Part shown: positions 16,179 through 23,684 of the stretch, one piece after another
Numbering within the stretch: position 1 is the stretch's first letter
How the letters are laid out: each line of letters opens with the position of its first letter
Assembly: GCF_016756615.1 (NCBI RefSeq)
Contig: NZ_AP023262.1
Coordinates: forward strand, 7,813,501-7,877,500
Source: Mesorhizobium sp. L-8-3
GTDB taxonomy: Bacteria; Pseudomonadota; Alphaproteobacteria; Rhizobiales; Rhizobiaceae
DNA: 64,000 nucleotides
Reading direction: 5' to 3'
Notes under the pieces: generated by a model
Database searches by the model: none
What the model saw: only the letters and a program-made list of their open reading frames with translations
Told to the model about the DNA's origin: nothing
Translations under genes and position numbers: made by a program

Positions 16179-17204
16179 TCACGAAGCCCTCTGCGAATAG
16201 CGGATGCGCGGATTGATGAAGGCGATCAGAAGGTCGACCACGACGTTGACGATAAGGAACATGGCCGAGATGATCAGCACCGTGCCGACGATGGCGTTAA
16301 GGTCCTTCCTGAGGATCACGGCGACGCCGTAGCGCGAAAGGCCAGGCCACGCGAAGACGGCCTCGACGAGGAAGGCGTTGCCGAGCATCGCCGCGAAATC
16401 GAGGCCGATGATGGTCAGCGACGGGATCATCGACGGCCTGAAGGCGTAGCGCCGGGCGATGCGCTTTTCCGGGAAGCCGTAGGACTGCGCCATCTCGATA
16501 TAAGGACGCTCATAGGTCTCGACCATGTTGGAGCGCGTCAGCCGGGCCGCCTGACCGATGCCCGAAAGTGCCAGCGCAAAGGCGGGAAGGACGATGTGCC
16601 AGGCCGCGTTGGCGAAGGCCTTGAGATTGCCCGCAAGCAAAGTGTCGACCAGGAGGAAGCCGGTGACAGGAGCCACAGCGATCGTATCCGATATGCGGCC
16701 GGCGATGGGGAAAAGCGGCAGGAAAAAGGCGAAGACCAGCATCAGGATCACCGCCCAGACAAAGGCCGGCGCAGAGACGCCGAGCAGCGTGACGAGGCGG
16801 ACAGCATTGTCGATCCAGCTGTCGCGATAGCGCGCCGACAGGATGCCCAGCGGCAGGCCGAAGACGACCATCATCAGGCCGGCGACGATCACCAGTTCGA
16901 GCGTCGCAGGCAGGAACTGGGCTATGTCAGAGGTCACCGGACGATTGGTGTAGAGCGAGACGCCGAGATCGCCACGAAAGAGATCGGCGACGAAATAGCC
17001 ATATTGGGTGACGAGCGACTGATCGAGATGCAGCTTGTCGCGCAGCGCCGTCACCTGCTCGGCGGTCGCGTTCGGTCCGAGCGCGATGCGCGCCGGATCG
17101 CCGGGAATAACCCGGGCTATGGCGAAGATCAGCATGGAAACCCCGATCAACACGATCAAAGAGGTGCCCAGCCGCTTCGCGAGGAGGCGGATGACAGCAG
17201 GCAT
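16179..17204 (-). CDS. Dipeptide-type ABC transporter permease (DppB/OppB-like)
   Basis: 341 aa. The N-terminal LLAKRLGTSLIVLIGVSMLI segment and VIPGDPARIALG match DppB/OppB. The LNAIVGTVLIISAMFLIVN region and the C-terminal FINPRIRYS are typical of the family. It forms the membrane pore with the DppC-like protein. It follows the solute-binding-protein gene after a strong intercistronic hairpin. Confidence 0.93.
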   Translation of the reverse strand: MPAVIRLLAKRLGTSLIVLIGVSMLIFAIARVIPGDPARIALGPNATAEQVTALRDKLHLDQSLVTQYGYFVADLFRGDLGVSLYTNRPVTSDIAQFLPATLELVIVAGLMMVVFGLPLGILSARYRDSWIDNAVRLVTLLGVSAPAFVWAVILMLVFAFFLPLFPIAGRISDTIAVAPVTGFLLVDTLLAGNLKAFANAAWHIVLPAFALALSGIGQAARLTRSNMVETYERPYIEMAQSYGFPEKRIARRYAFRPSMIPSLTIIGLDFAAMLGNAFLVEAVFAWPGLSRYGVAVILRKDLNAIVGTVLIISAMFLIVNVVVDLLIAFINPRIRYSQRAS

Positions 17205-17224
17205 CGCAAGACGCTTCCTTGTTG

Positions 17225-17258
17225 GGCGAGGGTCGGCGGCGTGCCGTCGCCCCTCGCC
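17225..17258 (-). other. Intercistronic hairpin between SBP and permease genes (locus 1)
   Basis: GGCGAGGG (17225-17232) pairs with CCCTCGCC (17251-17258), with further pairing inside. There is no T-tract, so it is more likely an mRNA-stabilising or partial read-through structure than a full terminator. It starts 10 bp after the SBP stop codon, a position comparable to the classical malE-malF repeat. Confidence 0.7.
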
Positions 17259-17267
17259 GGACCCGGC

Positions 17268-18866
17268 CTATTCGTTCATTTCCATCAGGCGGAAGGTGAA
17301 GCCCATTCCGCTGAGGCTGAAGGCCTTGCTCTTGTCGGACAGTGCGGGCACCGACACCCGCTTGCTGGCCGCGAACACCGAATTCTGGTCATAGGCGAAG
17401 ATGGTCGGCGCGAGCTCGCGCAGGCGATTGCCGACTTCCGTGTAGACCGCGGCGCGCTCCTCGTCCGAAGTGACGACACGCCCCTTGTCGAGCAGTTCAT
17501 CGACCTTGGCGTCCTTGAGATATTCCGGCGACTGCCAGGTGCCGACCGCCGAGGAATGATACATGCCGTAGATCAGCGTATCGGGGTCGCCCGTGACCGC
17601 ATTGACGAAGACCTGGGAGATGTTGGGCGTGTTCTCGGGCTTGGTGACCTGCTCGGTGAACAGCGCCCACGGGATCTTCTTCACTTCGGACTTGATGCCG
17701 ATCTCGGCGAAATTCGCCTGCATCAGCAGCGCGAAACGCTCCTCGAGCGGAACTTCGCCTACCCAGGACAGTTCGACGGTGAACTCGTCGGGCTTGTACT
17801 TGCAGTCGGCCAGATACTTCTTGGCGGCATCGAGGTCGCGCTTGTAGGCGTCCGTTTCGGGCAGGGCGCCGAGCATGCCGACCGGCAGGGCACCGGTCGC
17901 AGGGCTGCCCTGTGAAACCGTGTCGGTGATGGCGACCATCTTGATGGCGGTGGCGTAGTCGAAGGCGTTGGACATGGCCAGGCGGCAATTCTGGTCGTCG
18001 AACGGCTTCTTCGCCGTGTTCATCTTCACGTAGAAGCCGGCGCCGCCCGATTCCGTCAGAACCTGCGCGCCCTCGGCGGCCAGCGACTTCAGCACCTCCG
18101 GCGGCAGCCACTGCGAGGAGATGTCGTGCTCGCCCTGCGAGATCAGCGTGCGCACCGTGGCGGCCTCGAGACCGTAGCGGAAGCGCACCGTATCCGGCGC
18201 CTTGGCGGGCACGCCGAGGAAATAGGCGGGATTCTTCGCCATCACGGTTTCCTGCTGCGGATTGTGCGAGGTGACCGTATAGGCGCCCGTGCCGGCTCCA
18301 TGGGTGGAGAGATAGGCCTGGCCCCAGTCCTTCATGTCGCCGTCGCCGGCGCCGAGGTTCTCCATGACGAGCTTCTTGTCGACGATGGGCAGGCGCAGCA
18401 GGGCGGAGACGAAGGGCGAATAGGGCTGAGACAAGGTGAACTTGACCGTGCCGGCATCGACGGCCTCCGCCTTCTCGACCTGGGCAAAAAGATAGGACAG
18501 GCCTTGCCCGATCGTCTTCATGCGATCGAGCGAGAACACCACGTCGTCGGCGGTCAGCGGATTGCCGCTCTGGAACTTCACGTCGGTGCGCAGCTTGAAG
18601 GTATAGGTCTTACCGTCGGTCTCCCAGCTTTCGGCCAGGTGCGGCACGACACCCGCCCCGCCCTGCTTGGACAGCACCAGCGTGTCGTAGACGTTGAACA
18701 TGAGGATCGAGTCGGCATAGTCGGTGGCCTTGGCCGGATCCAGTTCGCCGACCGCCACCTCGTCGAGGCGAAGCACCGTTTCGGCGGTTGCCTGGCTGAC
18801 GGCGGCAAGGCTCAACGCGGTGCTCGCGACCAGTGCCGCAGCGATCGGTTTAAGAAAAATGTTCAT
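17268..18866 (-). CDS. ABC transporter solute-binding protein, family 5 (peptide/nickel type)
   Basis: 532 aa. Residues 1-28 form a Sec signal peptide (LVASTALSLAAVSQATAE). The mature protein carries the SBP_bac_5 signatures ATDYADSILMFNVYDTLV and LRTDVKFQSGNPLTADDVVFSLDR. It captures ligand in the periplasm for the DppBCDF-like transporter downstream. The start overlaps the regulator stop by 4 bp, so the regulator and SBP are on one transcript. The family binds oligopeptides, opines, glutathione and similar compounds; the ligand is not known here. Confidence 0.93.
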   Translation of the reverse strand: MNIFLKPIAAALVASTALSLAAVSQATAETVLRLDEVAVGELDPAKATDYADSILMFNVYDTLVLSKQGGAGVVPHLAESWETDGKTYTFKLRTDVKFQSGNPLTADDVVFSLDRMKTIGQGLSYLFAQVEKAEAVDAGTVKFTLSQPYSPFVSALLRLPIVDKKLVMENLGAGDGDMKDWGQAYLSTHGAGTGAYTVTSHNPQQETVMAKNPAYFLGVPAKAPDTVRFRYGLEAATVRTLISQGEHDISSQWLPPEVLKSLAAEGAQVLTESGGAGFYVKMNTAKKPFDDQNCRLAMSNAFDYATAIKMVAITDTVSQGSPATGALPVGMLGALPETDAYKRDLDAAKKYLADCKYKPDEFTVELSWVGEVPLEERFALLMQANFAEIGIKSEVKKIPWALFTEQVTKPENTPNISQVFVNAVTGDPDTLIYGMYHSSAVGTWQSPEYLKDAKVDELLDKGRVVTSDEERAAVYTEVGNRLRELAPTIFAYDQNSVFAASKRVSVPALSDKSKAFSLSGMGFTFRLMEMNE

Positions 18867-19573
18867 GACGACTTCCCCTTGGTTATCTTAGGCTGAGGCC
18901 CTCCGGGGGACTTCAGCCTGGGTTGCTTCGGAGCGCTCTTGCGGCCGCGCGCCCGCGACACGGCCATGCTTGTCTCGGGGCGACCCGTCGGCGTGCCGTC
19001 CCCGAATACATCCATCGTGCAGGTATGCAGGATGGTGGTGTTCCGGTCGGTGTGGTTCCACGTCACATGCGTCCGGATCGACGGAAAGTGGATGGAATCG
19101 CCCGTCTCCAATATGTTCGGCTCGCCGTCGATCTCGACGGTCAGGGCGCCTTCCAGGATGTAGTAGATCTCCTCTCCCTCATGCGACATCGGCTCGCTGC
19201 GGAAACCCGGCGGCTCGTGGATCAGCACGCTGCGCAGCACGTTCCCGGGAAAGGACGCCGAGAGGCGCTCGTAGCTGATGGCGTTGCCGCCGACCGCATA
19301 GATGGGGCGCTGATCGTGCCGCGTGACGGGCTGATCGCCGCGCGGCTGCGAAAGGAAATCGCTCACTTCCGACTTCAGCACCCGGCAGACGGAGATCAGC
19401 GACGTCAGGGAGGGTATGGTGATGCCGCGCTCGATCTGCGAGATGAAGCCGACCGAGAGGCCTGCGGCGTCCGCGACATCCTTGAGCGTCAAACCGAGTG
19501 CCTGGCGACGATCGCGCAGCCGCGTTCCCAGTGGGTCCGCGAACTCAGTCGATGCCTCGGCTCTCTGACTCAA
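18863..19573 (-). CDS. XRE-family regulator with C-terminal cupin domain
   Basis: 236 aa. The start is a TTG supported by GGAGGAG four nt upstream; no ATG fits. The N-terminal helix-turn-helix (about 15-70) reads LRDRRQALGLTLKDVADAAG then VGFISQIERG. A cupin (about 125-195) contains HEGEEIYYILEGALTVEIDG and SIHFPSIRTHVTWN. XRE-cupin proteins such as PuuR bind small metabolites through the cupin and repress catabolic operons. It is the first gene of locus 1 and two inverted-repeat operators surround its promoter, so autoregulation is likely. Confidence 0.93.
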   Translation of the reverse strand: MSQRAEASTEFADPLGTRLRDRRQALGLTLKDVADAAGLSVGFISQIERGITIPSLTSLISVCRVLKSEVSDFLSQPRGDQPVTRHDQRPIYAVGGNAISYERLSASFPGNVLRSVLIHEPPGFRSEPMSHEGEEIYYILEGALTVEIDGEPNILETGDSIHFPSIRTHVTWNHTDRNTTILHTCTMDVFGDGTPTGRPETSMAVSRARGRKSAPKQPRLKSPGGPQPKITKGKSS

Positions 19574-19583
19574 CCACTCCTCC

Positions 19584-19653
19584 GATTTTAGTATTGCTAA
19601 AATCTTTGCGCATCACGCGACGGGAGTCAACAGCAATTTTAGCACCACTAAAA
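19584..19653 (-). promoter_or_regulatory. Locus 1 promoter flanked by two TTTTAG-N5-CTAAAA operators
   Basis: Two palindromes of identical form, TTTTAG-N5-CTAAAA, lie at 19586-19602 and 19637-19653, centres 51 bp apart. On the minus strand a promoter TTGACT (19625-19630), 17-bp spacer, AAAGAT (19602-19607) lies between them. The upstream palindrome ends 6 bp before the -35 box and the downstream one overlaps the -10 box. This is the arrangement expected for repression of the operon starting with the XRE-cupin gene. The -10 match is weak. Confidence 0.75.
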
Positions 19654-19694
19654 TCGATGAAAAGGCCCGGGCCGGCTTTTCCGGCACGTCTTTT

Positions 19695-20441
19695 CTAACC
19701 AAATGAAAAAGCTTCGCCTTCCGGGCTCCAAAGACCATCCTCGGACCTGGCGAGGCGTGGCGAGGCAAGCGCCGCCGTCACGATTGCGGGAACACCGGGA
19801 TCGAAATCTGCGAGCGTCGCACGCCAGCGCTCGCCCTGCAGCATGGCCGCGACGATGCCGACGGGCGTGATGCCGGCCTTGGCCAGAAGCGCAAGCACCG
19901 CACGGATCGAGGCTCCGGAGCTTATGACGTCGTCGACCACGACGACGCGGCGGCGCCCGATCAGCGGCAGCATCCTGGGGTCGAGGAAGATGCGCTTGGC
20001 ATGGGCCGGGCTGGTGATCGACGACATCGGCTCGGAGAGACCGTCGTCATACCAGAACTTGCGCGAGGTCCCCAGCGCCACCATGCGGTCGTGGCCGAGC
20101 CGGCGCGCGACACCATTGGCGAGCGGCAGGCCGAGGGTCGGAACGCCGATCACGACCTCGGGCTCGAAGCGCGCGGCACGCTCCGCCATGGCATCGCAGA
20201 GCGCGTCCTCGACGGCGAAGCTCGCCTGATTGACGATGAGCGAGGCGACGGCCGCGCTGCCATCACCGGGAAGGACGCGGATCGGCAGCGCGATCTGTCG
20301 GCCGTCCGGCAGCGCCGCCGGATAGAGGTCTCGCCACGCCTGGCCGGCCCCCGACGCGAAGGTGCCCGCGGGATAGACGACCTGCCAGAAGTCGTGCGGC
20401 CTGAAGTCATGCGGTGAGGTTCGATCAGGAACGAGTGGCAA
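19695..20441 (-). CDS. Type I phosphoribosyltransferase-family protein
   Basis: About 248 aa from a TTG at 20441, which is tentative because no good Shine-Dalgarno was seen. The open frame reaches an ATG at 20531, but that would overlap the divergent M20 gene region. The PRPP-binding motif RRVVVVDDVISSGASI is clear, with the two acidic residues and SSGAS loop. An upstream pyrophosphate-loop-like segment VVIGVPTLGLPLANGVA is also present. This suggests salvage of a purine, pyrimidine or orotate-like base. The substrate cannot be assigned. Confidence 0.75.
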   Translation of the reverse strand: MPLVPDRTSPHDFRPHDFWQVVYPAGTFASGAGQAWRDLYPAALPDGRQIALPIRVLPGDGSAAVASLIVNQASFAVEDALCDAMAERAARFEPEVVIGVPTLGLPLANGVARRLGHDRMVALGTSRKFWYDDGLSEPMSSITSPAHAKRIFLDPRMLPLIGRRRVVVVDDVISSGASIRAVLALLAKAGITPVGIVAAMLQGERWRATLADFDPGVPAIVTAALASPRLARSEDGLWSPEGEAFSFG

Positions 20442-20561
20442 AGCTCGGCTTTCTGTAGCAGAAGGACTGGGATGGGGCCGCGTCGGCGCCCGATGGATTT
20501 CGTATCGCGCGGGGTGCAGGAAAGCATGCATGACCGTGCGATGTCACGTTGGAGTTCGGCC

Positions 20562-21731
20562 ATGCGCAAATCTGATACGGCGGAATGGGAGATGCTGACG
20601 GCTCTCAGGCGCGACCTCCACGCCCATCCCGAACTCGGCTTCGAGGAGACGCGCACCAGCGCCATCGTGGAGAAAGTGCTTGCCGAAGCCGGTCTTGCGG
20701 TCCATTCCGGGCTCGGCAAGACCGGCATCGTCGCTACGCTGCGGTTCGGCGAAGACGGCAGGCGCATCGCGCTCCGCGCCGACATGGATGCGCTCGCCAT
20801 GCCGGAAACGGCCGAAGCGCGGCCTTATAAATCGACGATACCAGGCAAGATGCATGCCTGCGGCCATGACGGCCATACGGCCATGCTCATCGGCGCGGCG
20901 CGCCGGCTCGCCGGGCGGCGCGACCTGTCGGGAACGGTGCATTTCATCTTCCAGCCGGCGGAGGAAGGGCGCGGCGGCGCAAGGGCGATGATCGACGACG
21001 GCTTCTTCAAGCTGTTTCCCGTCGACGCCGTCTATGGGCTGCATAATATGCCGGGTCTGGAACCGGACGAGATGGCGGTCGTCGCCGGCCCGCAGCTCGC
21101 CTCCTCGGACCGCTGGTCGGTGACCTTCGAGGGCGTCGGCACGCATGGGGCAAAACCTCATTTCGGGCGTGACGCCGTTACGGCGGCCGGGCAGTTCCTG
21201 ACCGCGCTGCACACGATCGTGGCGCGCCGCATCGACCCGCTGCAGCCGGCCGTCGTCAGCGCCTGCGCCATCGAAGGCGGCAGCTTCGAGGCGCTCAACG
21301 TGATCCCCGACGAGGTGCGGATCGGCGGCACGGCGCGCGCCTTCACGCCTGCGGTGCGCGACCAGATCGAGGAGGAGATCGGCCATCTGGCCCAGACGAC
21401 CGCTGCGCTCTACGGCATCCGCCACAGCTATGCCTACCGCCGCCAGATGCCGCCCGTGATCAACGACGCCAATGCGGCGGCCCGCGCGCTGGCCGCCGCG
21501 CGCAGCGCGCTCGGCGCCGACAAGGTCCGCACGGCCTTCGAGCCATCGACCGCCGGCGACGACTTCGCCATGTTCAGCATCGAGGTGCCGGGCGCCTATG
21601 TCTGGCTCGGCAACGGCCCTGCCGAGGACGGCGCGCTCCACCACAACAGCCGCTACGACTTCAACGATGCGGCGATCCCGTCAGGCGTGAAGTTCTGGAC
21701 GACGCTGGTGGAGCAGGAACTGGCGAGGTAG
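20562..21731 (+). CDS. M20-family amidohydrolase (hippurate/N-acyl-amino-acid hydrolase type)
   Basis: 389 aa from the ATG at 20562 (GGAG eight nt upstream); starts at 20526 or 20541 are possible. It has the M20D pattern: DLHAHPELGFEE, ADMDALAM, a metal-binding MHACGHDGHTAMLIGAA, and FQPAEEGRGGA with the catalytic Glu. The dimerisation lid and C-terminal FEPSTAGDDFAMFS complete it. It should remove an acyl group from an N-acyl amino acid or similar amide in the cytoplasm. It diverges from the phosphoribosyltransferase gene. Confidence 0.9.
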   Translation: MRKSDTAEWEMLTALRRDLHAHPELGFEETRTSAIVEKVLAEAGLAVHSGLGKTGIVATLRFGEDGRRIALRADMDALAMPETAEARPYKSTIPGKMHACGHDGHTAMLIGAARRLAGRRDLSGTVHFIFQPAEEGRGGARAMIDDGFFKLFPVDAVYGLHNMPGLEPDEMAVVAGPQLASSDRWSVTFEGVGTHGAKPHFGRDAVTAAGQFLTALHTIVARRIDPLQPAVVSACAIEGGSFEALNVIPDEVRIGGTARAFTPAVRDQIEEEIGHLAQTTAALYGIRHSYAYRRQMPPVINDANAAARALAAARSALGADKVRTAFEPSTAGDDFAMFSIEVPGAYVWLGNGPAEDGALHHNSRYDFNDAAIPSGVKFWTTLVEQELAR

Positions 21732-21866
21732 TGCGAACGCTGCTCATTACGGCGCCTTCACATGGACGGGTCTCCGACGGTTTCGATGGGTTGCTCCTTC
21801 CTACGAGCCGTTCGAGCTTCCAGACCACGAGCCTATCGTCCTCGCGATCGAGGGCGCGGTATCCAA

Positions 21867-22262
21867 TCAGCGCCATTGTTCGATGTCAGTGTGCGTGAAG
21901 TCGTCGCCCTTGAACAGCAAGGGAGCCGACAGGCTTTTGGCGAGGGCATAGGCGGCGCAATCGGCAAGATTCAGTCTTGCCATCGAGTGAAGGCCTTTGC
22001 CGAACCGCCCGAAGGCCTCCGAGGCGGCACGCGCCTGGTTCTCGTCGAACGGCGCAACCTCAATGCCGTTGGCCGCGAGGAAGTGCCAGAAGTCTTGGGC
22101 GCTCTCGGAGCCGCCGCGTGCGCGCAGGATCATCGCAGACTCGTGCGCGTTGACCGCCGACATCACGAGATGGTCGGCAGACGCAAGGGCTTCCGCGAGC
22201 GATTGGGCGTCATCCTCGGCTTGCAGAATCGCGATGACAGCCGACGAGTCAACGACCATCAT
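21867..22262 (-). CDS. vapC: VapC-family PIN-domain toxin ribonuclease
   Basis: 131 aa. A PIN domain with the acidic active-site pattern: Asp in VVDSSAVIAIL, Glu in NAHESAMIL, Asp in NLADCAAYALAK, and a final Asp in FKGDDFTHTD. VapC toxins cleave specific RNAs and are neutralised by VapB. The start overlaps the antitoxin gene stop by 4 bp, the usual order of antitoxin then toxin. The 135 bp to the M20 gene hold no supported gene. Confidence 0.9.
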   Translation of the reverse strand: MMVVDSSAVIAILQAEDDAQSLAEALASADHLVMSAVNAHESAMILRARGGSESAQDFWHFLAANGIEVAPFDENQARAASEAFGRFGKGLHSMARLNLADCAAYALAKSLSAPLLFKGDDFTHTDIEQWR

Positions 22263-22510
22263 GGCGCGTTGAGGTCATCGGCGATCTCCTGCGGGGAGCG
22301 CGGATCGAGCACCGGGCGGGCAGCGACCTTCCTGCCGAAAGCGAGCATTTCAGCAGCTGTCATTCGACGCTTGGCCGGTTCTTCGTCGGAAAGGCCGAGC
22401 GCCCTGGCCTCGCGTTCGAGCGCAGTGCGGACCAAGTCCTCGGGCTTGCGGCCGACCCGTGCCGCGACCCGGCGCGCGAGTTCTTCGGTGTCATGAGTTA
22501 GCCGCAACAT
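22259..22510 (-). CDS. vapB: VapB-type antitoxin
   Basis: 83 aa. The start is taken at MLRLTHDTEELARRVAARVG; the upstream part of the frame has no family character. The N-terminal half resembles short VapB/PSK-type antitoxins (PEDLVRTALEREARAL), which form a DNA-binding fold. The C-terminal part, rich in charged and Pro residues, would wrap the toxin. The type II identity is deduced from size, position and the PIN-domain partner. Confidence 0.8.
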   Translation of the reverse strand: MLRLTHDTEELARRVAARVGRKPEDLVRTALEREARALGLSDEEPAKRRMTAAEMLAFGRKVAARPVLDPRSPQEIADDLNAP

Positions 22511-22628
22511 CGCCTTTCTCTCGGAATTCGTCACCAGATAACATATTGCCTCGTGAGACCAAAACAAGCGGCGGTTTCGGGAGCAGCCGCGGCTACGCCA
22601 CATCGGCTGACGCTTGCCCAATCCGCCC

Positions 22629-23549
22629 TCAAACCGATCTCCTCGCCAGCCGTTCGATCAGCAGGCGAAGCACCGCGGCCCCGTCGACCGACGTCGCCAC
22701 GTTGAGGTCAGCACTTTCGGACTCGTCAACGACCAACCCACCGGCGTCAGGCCCGTTGCCGGTGTCGACCGAAAGCTTCAGCGTCTCATGGCCGAATAGG
22801 GCCGGAGCGATGCAGTGGAGCATGACGCAAGGGTCGTGCAGGGGCCGGCTCTCGCGGCCGTCGCCGGATTGAAAATAGGCATCGACGAGATCGGCGCAGG
22901 CGATCGCCGCGGGCGTGCCCGCCGCCTTGAGCGCGGCGGTGTCGGCGCGCGTGGCTCGCACCTTGCGTGTCACGTCGAGCGGGATCAGGACGAGATCGAG
23001 CCCGGCCCGCAGGACGATGGCGGCGGCTTCCGGATCGGCGGCGAGGTTGAACTCCGAGCGCGGACCGATGTTTCCCGGCTCGCGCACCGCACCACCCATG
23101 ACGACGACCCTTCCGATCCGCGCGGCCGATGCGGGATGTTCGAGCAGGAGACGGGCGATGTTGGTCAGCGGGCCGAGCGCCAGGATGTCGAGCGACTTTT
23201 GCGGTCGCCTGTCCAGGTGGGCGGCGAGCCAGACGACGGCGTTCTCTTCCGCAGGCGGCGCCAGCGGCTCGGGAAATCCGACACCGCCCAGGCCGTCATT
23301 GCCGTGTATGTCCGCCGTGTCGAAGCCCTTGCGCGACAGGGGCGCAGGCGCGCCTGATACGACCGCGATATCGCCACGGCCGGCAAGCGCCAGGATGCGG
23401 CCGGCATTGCGCGTGGTCGTGGCAATGCCGATGTTGCCTGCGACCGTCGTGATGCCTGCAATGTCGAATTCGGGCGACGCCAAGGCAAGCAGGATCGCCA
23501 CGGCATCGTCGATGCCGGGGTCGGTGTCGATCACCACGGAACGGCGCAT
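22629..23549 (-). CDS. Inosine/uridine-preferring nucleoside hydrolase family protein
   Basis: 306 aa, full length for the family. The N-terminal Ca-binding motif DTDPGIDDAVAILLAL is intact, and GNIGIATTTRNAGRIL and VVMGGAVREPGNIGP match the active-site loops. It hydrolyses the N-glycosidic bond of nucleosides, releasing ribose and a base. It is the last gene of the minus-strand group that begins with the PotD-like SBP. The base liberated could feed the amidohydrolases; this is inference. Confidence 0.92.
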   Translation of the reverse strand: MRRSVVIDTDPGIDDAVAILLALASPEFDIAGITTVAGNIGIATTTRNAGRILALAGRGDIAVVSGAPAPLSRKGFDTADIHGNDGLGGVGFPEPLAPPAEENAVVWLAAHLDRRPQKSLDILALGPLTNIARLLLEHPASAARIGRVVVMGGAVREPGNIGPRSEFNLAADPEAAAIVLRAGLDLVLIPLDVTRKVRATRADTAALKAAGTPAAIACADLVDAYFQSGDGRESRPLHDPCVMLHCIAPALFGHETLKLSVDTGNGPDAGGLVVDESESADLNVATSVDGAAVLRLLIERLARRSV

Positions 23550-23570
23550 GCTTCAGCGTCCCATCTTCTT

Positions 23571-23684
23571 GTCTTCACGCAATTCCGGACGCAAAACCGC
23601 TGCCCACTTTTGCTGGAATTGCTCTTTGTCTTCACGCAATTCCGGACGCAAAACCGCGGCTCACTTTTGCTGGAATTGCTCTTG
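23571..23684. repeat. Two tandem copies of a 57-bp palindromic repeat
   Basis: Direct repeats 23571-23627 and 23628-23684 differ at about three positions. Each carries GCAATTCCGGACGCAAAACC and ends with TTTTGCTGGAATTGC, giving GCAATTCC/GGAATTGC inverted ends. This is a dispersed rhizobial intergenic repeat type. The second copy supplies the last codons and stop of the M20 gene at 23661. Confidence 0.85.

Noticed and set aside
18863..19573. XRE protein as an antitoxin
   Set aside because: It has a full cupin effector domain and starts a transporter operon, with no toxin-like partner.
21661..21876. A 71-codon minus-strand frame starting inside the vapC stop region
   Set aside because: Its first 30 residues look slightly protein-like, but it runs antisense into the M20 gene, has no ribosome-binding site I trust and no family match.
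23571..23684. Possible insertion-sequence ends
   Set aside because: The two copies are tandem direct repeats of a known type of short intergenic palindrome, and no transposase is nearby.
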